From Deltaproteobacteria bacterium (GTDB lineage: Bacteria; Desulfobacterota; GWC2-55-46; DRQE01): a stretch of DNA of 43,447 bases. Made by a program: the position numbers and the translations under genes. The notes under the pieces are model-generated. The model made no database searches. It had not been told where the DNA came from and was given only the letters and a program-made list of their open reading frames with translations. The DNA lies in the NCBI GenBank assembly GCA_016219105.1, contig JACRCI010000109.1, positions 1 to 43,447 of the forward strand, in the 5' to 3' direction. Shown here in pieces: positions 1-7,179 of this stretch (position 1 is the stretch's first letter; every line of letters starts with the position of its first letter).

Positions 1-128
1 CTGATTAATTCCCAGTCCCGTCATTGCGAGCGTAGCGAAGCAATCTCGTCCTATAGGCAAATCAGTGAGTTACGAGATTGCTTCGCCGCAAAAACGCGGC
101 TCGCAATGACAAAAAGAGAATTAATCAG
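1..128. repeat. Palindromic interspersed repeat, copy 1 of 3
   Basis: The element begins CTGATTAATTC and ends GAATTAATCAG. Inside these ends it carries the inverted pair GTCATTGCGAGC / GCTCGCAATGAC and then GAAGCAATCTCGT / ACGAGATTGCTTC around a short loop. Related copies lie at 40566-40680 and 43309-43447 in the opposite orientation. It has no coding capacity and looks like a MITE or REP-type element. The core words are, from general knowledge, common in environmental Desulfobacterota and Nitrospirota genomes. Confidence 0.85.
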
Positions 129-146
129 AGTTTCCCTAAATAAAGA

Positions 147-165
147 CCCTGAAACAAGTTCAGGG
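147..165. repeat. Small CTGAA...TTCAG hairpin repeat, copy 1
   Basis: CCCTGAA and TTCAGGG form a 7-bp stem around the loop ACAAG. The same loop and inner stem recur at 12572-12592, and the stem recurs with another loop at 40427-40447. The outer base pairs differ between copies but remain paired. It lies between the first palindromic repeat and the end of the response-regulator gene and could act as a weak terminator-like hairpin, but no T-run follows. Confidence 0.6.
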
Positions 166-223
166 TTGCGCTATTTTACAGTTTTTCAACAGCCAAAAAA
201 GGTGTTTCTTCACTGCCCGGCAA

Positions 224-622
224 TCATCCGCCTTGCTGTCTTTTCCTGGGAAGCCGGTCGCGGGTATTTCTTATAAGCGCGACAAAATCGTCAATCTTGA
301 ACGGCTTTTCCATGAAATCATACGCCCCTTTTTCAAGGGCTTCGATGGCTACGTTCAGCGTCCCGTAAGCAGTAATCATGATTAAAACGGTGTCCCTGTC
401 AACCCCCCGTATCTCCTTGAGAAGTTCCATGCCGTCAATCCCGGGCAGCCTCAGGTCCGTAACCACGAGGTCGTGTCTCTTTTCCTTGAACTTTCCGACG
501 GCATCGCGGCCGTCGCGCGCAATGTCAATGACGTATCCACCCTCCCCCTCCAGCGCCTCACGCATGACGCGGAGCAAAACCTCGTCATCGTCAACAAGGA
601 GTATCTCAAATTTTTCCGCCAT
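224..622 (-). CDS. Receiver-only response regulator
   Basis: This 132-residue protein is a single CheY-type receiver domain. The acidic pocket is D11-D13, the phospho-acceptor is D56 in VVTDLRLPGIDG, the conserved threonine is T84 in MITAYGT, and the switch lysine is K106 in MEKPF. The sequence is closest in style to NtrC-type receivers, but no AAA+ or DNA-binding output follows, and the protein ends in a basic tail (RLPRKRQQGG). It could be a free-standing phosphorelay protein or the remnant of a larger NtrC-like regulator. The ATG is preceded by GGAGAG at a normal distance. No cognate kinase is adjacent, so its partner cannot be named from this window. Confidence 0.85.
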   Translation of the reverse strand: MAEKFEILLVDDDEVLLRVMREALEGEGGYVIDIARDGRDAVGKFKEKRHDLVVTDLRLPGIDGMELLKEIRGVDRDTVLIMITAYGTLNVAIEALEKGAYDFMEKPFKIDDFVALIRNTRDRLPRKRQQGG

Positions 623-973
623 CGCTTACTCTCCGGGAAAACGCCAATGAAAACAACATACCCTCAATCGCGACAGCGCTGTCGTTTAGACGAATGAACA
701 AAATCATGGTATAATTATAGATACAAGAAGGAATCGTTGCCGGGAATCAAAACTTTTATGGAAGTCCTGCTGGCGCGAGATCCCTCACCACGCCGAAACA
801 TCCCGCTATACACCAAGACCCGGCGAACCGCGCCTGACGCACAGTATATTACCCCGAACTAAACTAACTCCTGAAAGCACATCTTTTTTAATGCTGCTTT
901 AATATCACGCAAATTACTATAACACTACCAGTTAACCACGTCAACCTTTTTTCAATGGAAAGGGGGGATAAAA
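623..973. other. Intergenic region between divergent genes
   Basis: No gene was found here. It separates the minus-strand receiver gene from the plus-strand ribbon-helix-helix gene and so should hold both promoters. A perfect 14-bp palindrome, CGACAGCGCTGTCG, lies at 671-684, and a TATAAT-like word lies at 710-715, without a convincing -35 partner. The palindrome is a candidate operator. Confidence 0.4.
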
Positions 974-1168
974 ATGTATACCATGACTGGCATGACCGTC
1001 AAGAAGACCCACACCATCGGCGCCAAGGTGGACGAAAAGACGTATAATTCCCTCAGAAGCGCGGCAAAAAAGACCGACAGGACGGTATCCTATCTGGTTG
1101 GAAAGATTTTAGAGGAATGGCTTGAAAGACAGGACCCGGCGAATAGCGACGTCTCATCGCGAAAATAG
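974..1168 (+). CDS. Ribbon-helix-helix (CopG/Arc-type) small protein
   Basis: This 64-residue protein has the layout of a ribbon-helix-helix DNA-binding protein. A short basic beta-strand (KKTHTIGAKVDEKTY) is followed by two helices (NSLRSAAKKTDRTVSYLVGKILEEWLER). Such proteins dimerise and bind operators, often controlling themselves or acting as antitoxins. No toxin gene is adjacent, so a toxin-antitoxin role is not supported. A strong GGGGGG-type ribosome site precedes the first ATG; a second in-frame ATG six codons later (MTVKK) is also possible. The stop codon abuts the first base of a family A repeat. Confidence 0.7.
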   Translation: MYTMTGMTVKKTHTIGAKVDEKTYNSLRSAAKKTDRTVSYLVGKILEEWLERQDPANSDVSSRK

Positions 1169-1248
1169 CCGGCAGGGCCGGCTGGTTGGCCGGCAGAGAT
1201 GTATGGCGATGGTCTAACAGTATCCTTCCCTCCAGCCGGCCCTGCCGG
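1169..1248. repeat. Inverted pair of family A repeat units
   Basis: Positions 1169-1185 and 1232-1248 are perfect 17-bp inverted copies of a GC-rich family A sequence separated by 46 bp. The left copy continues into the family's TGGTTGGCCGGC signature. The pair sits between convergent genes (ribbon-helix-helix plus, ArnT-like minus) and could form a large hairpin limiting read-through on either strand. Confidence 0.7.
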
Positions 1249-1303
1249 TTCCTCCGTGCCTCTGTAAGCGCGCATACTCCGCCCGCCGGCAAATCAACCC
1301 TTC

Positions 1304-2974
1304 CTAACGTCCCCTGAAAAGCGTGTAACCGTGATATTCCATGACCCTCTCTGGTTTTGGTTCGAGAGTCTTTAGCCTCGCTTCACTCTCTCCGGTCCTT
1401 ATGACCAGGAAAACCTCCCCCGCGCCTCCGGCATGGCCGGCTGGTTGGCCGCCGTGGCCGCCCTGGACGGAGTGCCGGGCGGCAAGCTCCATTGCCTCCC
1501 CGGCCGTTTCAGCCTTCATGGCCGCGCCTCGCGAATAAAATTCCGCCGAATAAGGCCGCTTGGAGACATAGATAAGGCGGCTCAAAGCACCCTTACGGAG
1601 TTGTAAATATTTCTCCACGATGACCTTTTGAGACTTGAGCTCCTGCATCCCTGCGGTGTAAATAACGAGAACAACGATGAACGCAAGCGGCGTGAACAAC
1701 GCGGCCGCTCTCCATGTCCAGGTCATGGGCCGGCGTGGCCGGCTGGTTGGCCGGCCCGGCTTTCCTTCCGCCTCCTCCGGGGGCCATGCCTCGGCCGCAA
1801 GAAGCGCGAAAGCCGGGAGGCCGGTAATCACGTAGGTCGGCAGAATATTGGCCGCAAAAGTGAAAAATAACATCGGGGTTACTGCCCACAGAAGGAGATA
1901 ACTTTTCCGGCCGTCGCTGAGAACGGCGCCGAGGCCCCCGGACAACGCCCCGGGCCGCCTGAGCGCCGGCCATACGTCCGTTAAGATAAGAACAAAAGAC
2001 CATGGAAGGACCGCGAAAAACCATTGTGCCCAGATGGCGCCGCGGCCCCACGGATGGGGATTGCCGTAGAGGTCGCCCTTCCAGCCGCTCTGCGTGAACC
2101 TCTTCCAGTGCTCCCCGATGAAAAAGTATTCGAGGAACCCCGGCGTGCGGGACTCGGCCAGAAGATACCACGGCGCAGCGAGCGCGAGCGTAAGCGCGAT
2201 GCCGCTTATCCACGGAAGCCGCCTCCACACGAGCCCCGCCTTTTTTTTCCACAGAACCCACGCCCCGATCGGAAATACTGTAAGGACGGTCGCAACCGGC
2301 CCCTTTGCGAGCAGCCCCAGCGCAAGCCCGATGAAAAACAGATAACCCCAGAGCCGCACCCGGACGGGCGGCTCCTGCGCCCCCTCAGGCCCATCCGCTA
2401 TCGCCCACCAGCCGTCCTCGACGGCTTGCCAGAACCCGACCATTGAAAGGGTCGTGCCTAAAAGCATCGCCTGGTCGGTCAGCACCGCGCCGCTCGTTAT
2501 GAAAAACAGGCCGGTTGACGCAAGTATTGTCACTGATAAAAGACCGTCGTGGACGGCTGTCTGGCCGGCGTGCCGGCCGTCATGGCTCTTATCGCCATTT
2601 TCCAGTCCGGAAGGAACGGACAGATACACTAAAAGGCATATGAGGATTGACAGGACAAAAGACGGAAGCCGCGCGGTGAACTCGCCCACGCCGAACAGCC
2701 TGAACGAGCCGGCCACAAGCCACGTGGAAAGCGGCGGCTTGCCCCAGAAAGGCACCCCGTAGTCAATCTGCGGGGTGATCCAGTTATTGGTCTCATACAT
2801 CTTGCGGCCTATCTCCGCATACCGGGCCTCGGTTGTGTCGGTAAGGGAATATGCGCCGAGAGAAAAAAGACGCGCGCACGCGATAAAAACAAGGACAATA
2901 ATGAAAAAACGCCGGCCCTCCGGCCGTCGAGGACGGCTGGCGGGATACAGTGAGATGGAAGGGGGGTTATTCAT
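1304..2974 (-). CDS. ArnT-like (PMT/GT83) membrane glycosyltransferase
   Basis: This 556-residue polytopic protein belongs to the dolichyl/undecaprenyl-phosphate mannosyltransferase superfamily. The first periplasmic loop carries the family signature DTTEARYAEIGRKM, with the catalytic-type acidic residues, followed by WITPQIDYGVPFWGKPPLSTW. About a dozen hydrophobic segments follow. ArnT-type enzymes move a sugar from undecaprenyl phosphate to lipid A or other acceptors on the periplasmic face. The genes just upstream encode a polyprenyl-phosphate glycosyltransferase and a GtrA-like protein, which fits donor synthesis, flipping and transfer. At least four family A repeats lie in frame in it: the N-terminus (RPRRPEGRR), SHDGRHAGQTAVHDGLL, GRPTSRPRRP and GGHGGQPAGHAGG. 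The exact sugar and acceptor are unknown. No strong ribosome site precedes the ATG. Confidence 0.8.
   Translation of the reverse strand: MNNPPSISLYPASRPRRPEGRRFFIIVLVFIACARLFSLGAYSLTDTTEARYAEIGRKMYETNNWITPQIDYGVPFWGKPPLSTWLVAGSFRLFGVGEFTARLPSFVLSILICLLVYLSVPSGLENGDKSHDGRHAGQTAVHDGLLSVTILASTGLFFITSGAVLTDQAMLLGTTLSMVGFWQAVEDGWWAIADGPEGAQEPPVRVRLWGYLFFIGLALGLLAKGPVATVLTVFPIGAWVLWKKKAGLVWRRLPWISGIALTLALAAPWYLLAESRTPGFLEYFFIGEHWKRFTQSGWKGDLYGNPHPWGRGAIWAQWFFAVLPWSFVLILTDVWPALRRPGALSGGLGAVLSDGRKSYLLLWAVTPMLFFTFAANILPTYVITGLPAFALLAAEAWPPEEAEGKPGRPTSRPRRPMTWTWRAAALFTPLAFIVVLVIYTAGMQELKSQKVIVEKYLQLRKGALSRLIYVSKRPYSAEFYSRGAAMKAETAGEAMELAARHSVQGGHGGQPAGHAGGAGEVFLVIRTGESEARLKTLEPKPERVMEYHGYTLFRGR
1428..1483 (+). 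repeat. Family A repeats inside the ArnT-like gene (C-terminal part)
   Basis: Two and a half units: a GCCGGC-type arm pair with the TGGTTG linker, then a degenerate unit ending in the alternative AGTGCCGG linker. In the gene's frame it reads as a Gly/His/Ala-rich insert, GGHGGQPAGHAGG, just before the conserved C-terminal strands. Confidence 0.75.
1727..1759 (+). repeat. Family A repeat inside the ArnT-like gene (middle)
   Basis: One GCCGGC-GTG-GCCGGC hairpin plus the TGGTTG linker and a further half arm. It is translated as GRPTSRPRRP in a cytoplasmic-looking, poorly conserved linker before a membrane segment. Confidence 0.75.
2542..2585 (+). repeat. Family A repeats inside the ArnT-like gene (loop)
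   Basis: Two hairpin units (CCGTC-GTG-GACGG, then GCCGGC-GTG-CCGGC) joined in tandem. They are translated as DGRHAGQTAVHDG between two membrane segments. A related single unit in reverse orientation lies at 2405-2431 (read QAVEDGWWA). Confidence 0.7.
2911..2940 (+). repeat. Family A repeat at the N-terminus of the ArnT-like gene
   Basis: GCCGTC-GAG-GACGGC with flanking GCCGG. It encodes SRPRRPEGRR in the cytoplasmic N-terminal tail before the first membrane helix. Confidence 0.65.
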
Positions 2975-3007
2975 TGGCGTCTATTAGCGCTGTTTCCAGG
3001 CGAGTCC

Positions 3008-4132
3008 TTACCTGACTTCACCCGTCGAGGACGGGGTGTTGGCCGGCGCGGCAGGAGTGCCGGCCGGGTCATAGCGTTTGAGGAAATAGAGCGGACGCTG
3101 CTTGGTTTCTATGAACATCCGTCCGAGATATTCGCCGAGTATGCCAATGGCTATGAGCTGTACCCCTCCGAGAAACAGTATCGTAACCATCAGCGTGGGA
3201 AAACCCGCGACCGGCTCCACGAAAACAAGGGTCTTCACTATAATCCACACCCCGTAGAGGAACGCCCCTCCCGCCGTAAGCAGCCCGATATATGTCGCAA
3301 CCTTCAAGGGCACGATTGAAAACGAGGTGATGCCGTCCAGCGCGAAACCCCAGAGCCTGCGGTAATTCCATTTGGTTTTTCCGGCGGCCCGCGCCTCTCT
3401 GGCGTAGGCGATCTCCTTCTGCGGATAGCCTATCCACGCAAACAACCCCTTCATAAAACGGTTACGCTCCGGCATCACCCTCAACGAATCCACCGCCCGC
3501 CTGCTCAGGAGCCGGAAATCCCCGACGTTTTCAGGGATGGGGTCTTTGCTTATCCGTCTCATTACCCAGTAAAACGCCCGCGCGGTGGCCCTTTTCATGA
3601 ACGACTCGCTCCGCCTGTTCGAGCGCCGCATGTTCACCACGTCATACCCCAGGCGCCACTCCTTTACCATGTCCGGGATAAGCTCGGGCGGGTCCTGCAT
3701 ATCGGCGTCTATGATGATTACGGCGTCGCCCCTGGCAAAGTCAAGCCCGGCGGTCATGGCGACCTCCTTGCCGAAATTGCGGCTAAGATCAACAAGGGTT
3801 ACCCGTCCGGCGTGGCCGGAGTGCCGGCCGTCGCCTCCGCGTAGCCCCTCCAGCACCGCGGGCGTGGAATCGGTTGAACCGTCGTTTACGTAGACTATCT
3901 CGAAGGCCATGTCGAGATTGTCAAGCACCGAGACAAGGCGGCGGTGGCATTCGCCGAGGACCTCCGCCTCGTTATAAACCGGCACCACTACCGAAAGGAG
4001 CGAGCCGCGCCCGCCGGCGTGGCCGGCTGGTTGGCCGTCGTGGCCGGTTGGTTGGCCGTCGAGGACGGCTTGTTGGCCGGCTGGATTTATCGTCCGTTTC
4101 ACTGTTCCTATGTAACGCCCCGGGTCAGCCAT
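3008..4132 (-). CDS. Polyprenyl-phosphate glycosyltransferase (GT2, GtrB/DPM1-like)
   Basis: This 374-residue protein has a GT-A catalytic domain: SVVVPVYNEAEVL, the nucleotide-binding YVNDGSTDST, DLSRNFGKE, and the metal-binding IIIDADMQDPPE. Two C-terminal membrane helices (ATYIGLLTAGGAFLYGVWIIV and TLMVTILFLGGVQLIAIGI) follow. It should load a sugar onto undecaprenyl phosphate at the cytoplasmic face, the donor for ArnT-like transferases. The stop of the GtrA-like gene (TAG) directly abuts its ATG. Three stretches are foreign to the family and made of family A repeats: about residues 18-43 (QAVLDGQPTGHDGQPAGHAGG), a GGDGRHSGHAGR stretch between catalytic motifs, and the C-terminal DPAGTPAAPANTP tail. 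The catalytic residues are intact, so it is probably functional. Confidence 0.85.
   Translation of the reverse strand: MADPGRYIGTVKRTINPAGQQAVLDGQPTGHDGQPAGHAGGRGSLLSVVVPVYNEAEVLGECHRRLVSVLDNLDMAFEIVYVNDGSTDSTPAVLEGLRGGDGRHSGHAGRVTLVDLSRNFGKEVAMTAGLDFARGDAVIIIDADMQDPPELIPDMVKEWRLGYDVVNMRRSNRRSESFMKRATARAFYWVMRRISKDPIPENVGDFRLLSRRAVDSLRVMPERNRFMKGLFAWIGYPQKEIAYAREARAAGKTKWNYRRLWGFALDGITSFSIVPLKVATYIGLLTAGGAFLYGVWIIVKTLVFVEPVAGFPTLMVTILFLGGVQLIAIGILGEYLGRMFIETKQRPLYFLKRYDPAGTPAAPANTPSSTGEVR
3018..3069 (+). repeat. Family A repeats at the GT2 C-terminus
   Basis: CCGTC-GAG-GACGG followed by degenerate units with TGTTGGCCGGC and the AGTGCCGG linker. They encode the Pro/Ala-rich last 20 or so residues of the glycosyltransferase, so the repeat forms the protein's end. 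Confidence 0.65.
3804..3833 (+). repeat. Family A repeat between GT2 catalytic motifs
   Basis: CCGGC-GTG-GCCGG plus the AGTGCCGG linker and a further half arm. It is read as GGDGRHSGHAGR between the NDGSTDST strand and the DLSRNFGKE motif, where a short variable loop is normal in this family. Confidence 0.7.
4013..4084 (+). repeat. Tandem array of family A units at the GT2 N-terminus
   Basis: Three consecutive 21-bp units (4013-4033, 4034-4054, 4055-4075) plus a partial fourth. The arms are GCCGGC/GCCGGC, GCCGTC/GCCGGT and GCCGTC/GACGGC, each followed by a TTG-ending linker. The array encodes a seven-residue periodic peptide before the catalytic domain. It is one of the clearest tandem arrays in the window. 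Confidence 0.85.
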
Positions 4133-4558
4133 CTAAAAAGTCCATTGCCGATTGGCGAGATAGTTCCATACAAAGACCACCGCGGTCGCCAGTATCTGGG
4201 CGGCCGGTACGCTTAAACCCGCCTGGCCCATGGCCGCGGCGAGTACAACGGCGTTGAGGGCGAAAGCGCACAGGGCTATCGCGATAAAGATAAAGACGGC
4301 CTTTGAATGCCGCTTCGAACTCCTGAACGTGTAAAAGTAATTGAGACAGTAGTTCACCGCCGCGCCGAGGCATGCCCCGGCGGTGGAGGCCGCGATGACG
4401 CCGATGCCCAATGATCTGACCAGCGCAAAGAGCAGTCCGTAATGGGCGGCCGTGCTCACGGCGCCCACGCCGAAGAACGTGCCGAATTCCAGAAGCATGC
4501 CGCCGCGGCGCATTGAGGCCGCCTCGGGGAGCCGGATTATGTTGTTGTCTTCCACCAT
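4133..4558 (-). CDS. GtrA-like four-helix membrane protein
   Basis: This 141-residue protein has four hydrophobic segments and the GtrA family layout: an N-terminal EFGTFFGVGAVSTAAHYGLLFAL, an ACLGAAVNYCLNYFYTFRS motif in the second helix, and a C-terminal VVFVWNYLANRQWTF ending. GtrA proteins are proposed to help move polyprenyl-linked sugars across the inner membrane. It is directly upstream of, and abutting, the GT2 gene, followed by the ArnT-like gene, so the three probably form one transcription unit that decorates lipid A, O-antigen or another envelope polymer. The family assignment is firm; the flippase role is inferred from the family. Confidence 0.85.
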   Translation of the reverse strand: MVEDNNIIRLPEAASMRRGGMLLEFGTFFGVGAVSTAAHYGLLFALVRSLGIGVIAASTAGACLGAAVNYCLNYFYTFRSSKRHSKAVFIFIAIALCAFALNAVVLAAAMGQAGLSVPAAQILATAVVFVWNYLANRQWTF

Positions 4559-4623
4559 ACCGCCAGCGATATCTATTCCTGGTATCTTAATCGCAATCCA
4601 CGGCGGATGTCAACTTTTTCAAC

Positions 4624-4658
4624 GTCCGGCGAGGCCGGCTGGTTGGCCGTCGAGGTCG
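4624..4658 (+). repeat. Family A repeat, intergenic
   Basis: CCGGC-GAG-GCCGGC, the TGGTTG linker and a GCCGTC half unit between the porin stop and the GtrA-like start. No open reading frame uses it. It shows that the element also resides outside genes. Confidence 0.8.
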
Positions 4659-4728
4659 TTTATCGGGATATCGGGATGTTGCGAGTAAGGTTGGCGGTTT
4701 GCGGAAAACTCGAAACTTATTCAGGCTG

Positions 4729-5853
4729 TCAGAACGCCAAGGCTATCTGAGCCGAGGTGAGGTCCCTATCTCCGCCCACGTAGTATGCCCCTCGGAGATG
4801 TTCCATCTTTAACGTTACGCCGTCGAAGAGATGGTATGAAACCGCAAGCCCCCACTGGCTCTCCGGGAACGCGAAAAACTCCGATGACCCCTCGTATCGC
4901 GCCGCAAACTCGATGTGTTCGCTCGGCCGGTAGGCGAGTTCAACGTTATAGGCCTGCGGCCAGTCCCCTTTTCCGTTCCCGTCGGCGTCGAGGTCCAGGG
5001 AGCTGAAACGCTCCCCCGCGCCTATGTACTCGGCGCTTAAGTCCCATCCTCCCTCTGTGAACGTAAAAGAGGCTCCCCTGCCATGGACGCCCTTCCCTTT
5101 ATACGGCGAAGTCATAAGTCCCGCGTTGGTTTCCGCCATGTCGGAGATATAAAAGACCGCGAAGCTAAGACCATCGCGCGGTGTTATCGTGGCCGTTGCA
5201 ACGATATTCGCTCCGCCGTTGCCTGTATTCCCGTCGAACGCGCCGGCCGAGAGTTCAGGCGACCATCCAGCCGTCCACGACGGCCAGCCAGACGACCCTG
5301 GGCGGTAACTCACGACAACCGCTTCTTTCCTCGTCTCTCCGAGTCCGAGCGTAAACGGGTCGGACACGAAATGGCTCGTAAAGACCCCGAAAGGCAGATA
5401 GAATCTGCCGGCCTTAACGCCAAACCCATCCTCTGACTTGAATCGCAGATACGCCTCGTCAACCTCCATAGGTTCGGTATTGTTTTCTTCCCACAGGAGC
5501 AGTATTGAGCCTCCAAGCTGAGGGGTTATCTTCGCGTTCAAGCCGAGTTGTACCGTGGCGAGGACGGCTTCGGAGTCGTTGCCTGCCGCATCGTTACGGT
5601 CGGAATACCACTCGCCCTCGATAAGCCCGCTTACGGAAAACCTCTCGGCCAGCTTCGTTACCGCGGACGGGGCCTTTTTCTCTTCGAGTGTATGATAGTG
5701 CTCGGCCTGGGTCGCTTCGGCCACAACCACATCGTCCCGCGTCCCGGCCAACCAGCCGGCCTCGCGGGCCAACGGATAGCCGGGCGCGCCCATTGCGAGC
5801 AGAAACGCCAAAAAGAACCCGGGACGCTTTATGCGGCTTGAAATGCGCCTCAT
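4729..5853 (-). CDS. Outer-membrane porin, LbtU-like
   Basis: This protein of about 374 residues has a basic n-region, a hydrophobic stretch (FFLAFLLAMGAPGYPLA), and then alternating amphipathic strands ending in an aromatic/hydrophobic C-terminus (SAQIALAF) typical of beta-barrels. Motifs such as GSILLLWEENN, VDEAYLRFKSEDGFGVKAGRFYLPFGVF and the DPFTLGLGETR region resemble the LbtU siderophore porin family, as recalled from families and not searched. An in-frame GTG at 5868 is an alternative start, but its ribosome site would touch the codon; the ATG at 5853 is used here. Family A repeats are inserted just after the signal region (REAGWLAGTRD) and in a loop (SSGWPSWTAGWSPE). The substrate is unknown. 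Confidence 0.65.
   Translation of the reverse strand: MRRISSRIKRPGFFLAFLLAMGAPGYPLAREAGWLAGTRDDVVVAEATQAEHYHTLEEKKAPSAVTKLAERFSVSGLIEGEWYSDRNDAAGNDSEAVLATVQLGLNAKITPQLGGSILLLWEENNTEPMEVDEAYLRFKSEDGFGVKAGRFYLPFGVFTSHFVSDPFTLGLGETRKEAVVVSYRPGSSGWPSWTAGWSPELSAGAFDGNTGNGGANIVATATITPRDGLSFAVFYISDMAETNAGLMTSPYKGKGVHGRGASFTFTEGGWDLSAEYIGAGERFSSLDLDADGNGKGDWPQAYNVELAYRPSEHIEFAARYEGSSEFFAFPESQWGLAVSYHLFDGVTLKMEHLRGAYYVGGDRDLTSAQIALAF
5263..5290 (-). repeat. Family A repeat inside the porin gene
   Basis: Read on the minus strand, TGGCTGGCCGTCGTGGACGG followed by CTGG is one full hairpin unit with linker. It encodes GWPSWTAGW, likely in an extracellular loop of the barrel. Confidence 0.7.
5741..5770 (-). 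repeat. Family A repeat after the porin signal peptide
   Basis: On the minus strand, GAGGCCGGCTGGTTGGCCGG encodes EAGWLAG right after the predicted signal peptide, in the mature N-terminus, where an insertion is least harmful. Confidence 0.65.
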
Positions 5854-5908
5854 GGCGGCTTTTGTCACTCCCCAACCGGTCTTTTCCCGCGGGAGCCTTG
5901 AGGGCCTG

Positions 5909-7111
5909 TCAGCGCCCCAGAAACTCCTCCATGAACTTCAAAGGGTCTTCCTTCAAAACGCCCGTCTCTTTAGCCCCGGCCTCCGAAAAGGAAAGTTTTT
6001 TGGATTCCGCGCGCCTCTCCCCTCCGTACACGGCGAACGGGACGGGGTCCGAGGTATGGGTCTTAAGCTCCACCGGCGTGGGATGGTCGGTTAAGACCAT
6101 GACCCTGAATTCTCCGTAACGCTTGATCCCCTCCAGGACCTTACCCACGACTATCGAATCGAAATCCTCGATTGCGCGAAGTTTGTCCTTCAATAGCCCC
6201 TGATGCCCGGCCTCATCCGGCGCCTCGACGTGCACGCAGACGAGATCCCTCGTCTCAAGCGCCCTTAGCGCGTAGTCGGCCTTGCCGGCGTAGTTGGTGT
6301 CTATGTAGCCGGTCGCACCCGGGACTTTTATCACGTCCAGGCCGGCATACACCCCTATGCCGTTCATCAGGTCAACCGCCGATATGATGGCGCCCTTCAG
6401 GTTGAAGCGGTCCTTGAAATCAGGCATGGTCGGGGCACTGCCCTGGCCCCACAGCCATATCGAATCAGCCCGCCTTTTGCCGTCGGCCTCGCGTCTTTTA
6501 TTCACCGGGTGGCGCTTGAGTATATCCCTTGACCTCTCCATAATGCGCACGAGCTTTTCGGCGCCATTGCCCGACGGCAGATACGGCCCCGTCACCCTGT
6601 CGCTTATGTCATGGGGCGGGGTGGTTTTGAGCTTTTCGCTGCCCCCTTCCCACACCATGAGATGCCGGTATGATTTTCCGGGATAAAATCTAAACCCCTC
6701 CTGGGACTTAAACTCCTTGTCGAGCGTTTTTATTATCTCCGAGGCCTCTTCCGTGGTTATGTGGCCGGAACTGTAATCCTCCATTATGAAGTCTTTCCCG
6801 TCCGGCCTTAGAGTAACGAGGTTACACCTGAAGGCTATGTCGCCGGGGGCGAGCTTAACCCCGATGCTGGCGGCCTCCAGGGGCGCCCTGCCGGTATAAT
6901 ACTTCTTCGGATCGTACCCTAAAATAGTTAAATTGGCCACGTCGCTCCCCGGAGGCATTCCCTCGGGCACGCTTTTGAAAAGCCCCATGACCCCGTTTGA
7001 CGCGATGAAGTCCATGTTCAGGGTTTTCGCGTATTGAAGCGGGGTCTTCCCCCCGAGTTCCCCAATGGGGTTGTCCGACATCCCGTCGCCTATGAGGATC
7101 GCATATTTCAT
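5909..7111 (-). CDS. apgM: Cofactor-independent phosphoglycerate mutase-like protein; possible homoserine kinase
   Basis: This 400-residue protein belongs to the alkaline phosphatase superfamily (archaeal-type 2,3-bisphosphoglycerate-independent phosphoglycerate mutase, ApgM). It starts MKYAILIGDGMSD, with the metal-binding Asp and the position of the nucleophile region SDVANLTILGYDP. Further metal-ligand motifs are HVEAPDEAGHQG and the C-terminal TDHPTPVELKTHTSDPVPF. It sits directly after thrC and hom with no thrB in the cluster. Proteins of this type in the same context have been proposed to act as homoserine kinase (ThrB2). That role is inference from context; phosphoglycerate mutase activity is the family default. 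An AAGGA ribosome site precedes the ATG. Confidence 0.85.
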   Translation of the reverse strand: MKYAILIGDGMSDNPIGELGGKTPLQYAKTLNMDFIASNGVMGLFKSVPEGMPPGSDVANLTILGYDPKKYYTGRAPLEAASIGVKLAPGDIAFRCNLVTLRPDGKDFIMEDYSSGHITTEEASEIIKTLDKEFKSQEGFRFYPGKSYRHLMVWEGGSEKLKTTPPHDISDRVTGPYLPSGNGAEKLVRIMERSRDILKRHPVNKRREADGKRRADSIWLWGQGSAPTMPDFKDRFNLKGAIISAVDLMNGIGVYAGLDVIKVPGATGYIDTNYAGKADYALRALETRDLVCVHVEAPDEAGHQGLLKDKLRAIEDFDSIVVGKVLEGIKRYGEFRVMVLTDHPTPVELKTHTSDPVPFAVYGGERRAESKKLSFSEAGAKETGVLKEDPLKFMEEFLGR

Positions 7112-7179
7112 ATTCCTTAGCTCCCGACCTACTCCCCGCCGTCAATGAAAATTAATGTCAATATCAAAGGCTTGAGTTT

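Noticed and set aside
974-1168. Toxin-antitoxin pair with the ribbon-helix-helix protein as antitoxin
   Set aside because: No small partner gene lies upstream or downstream on the same strand.
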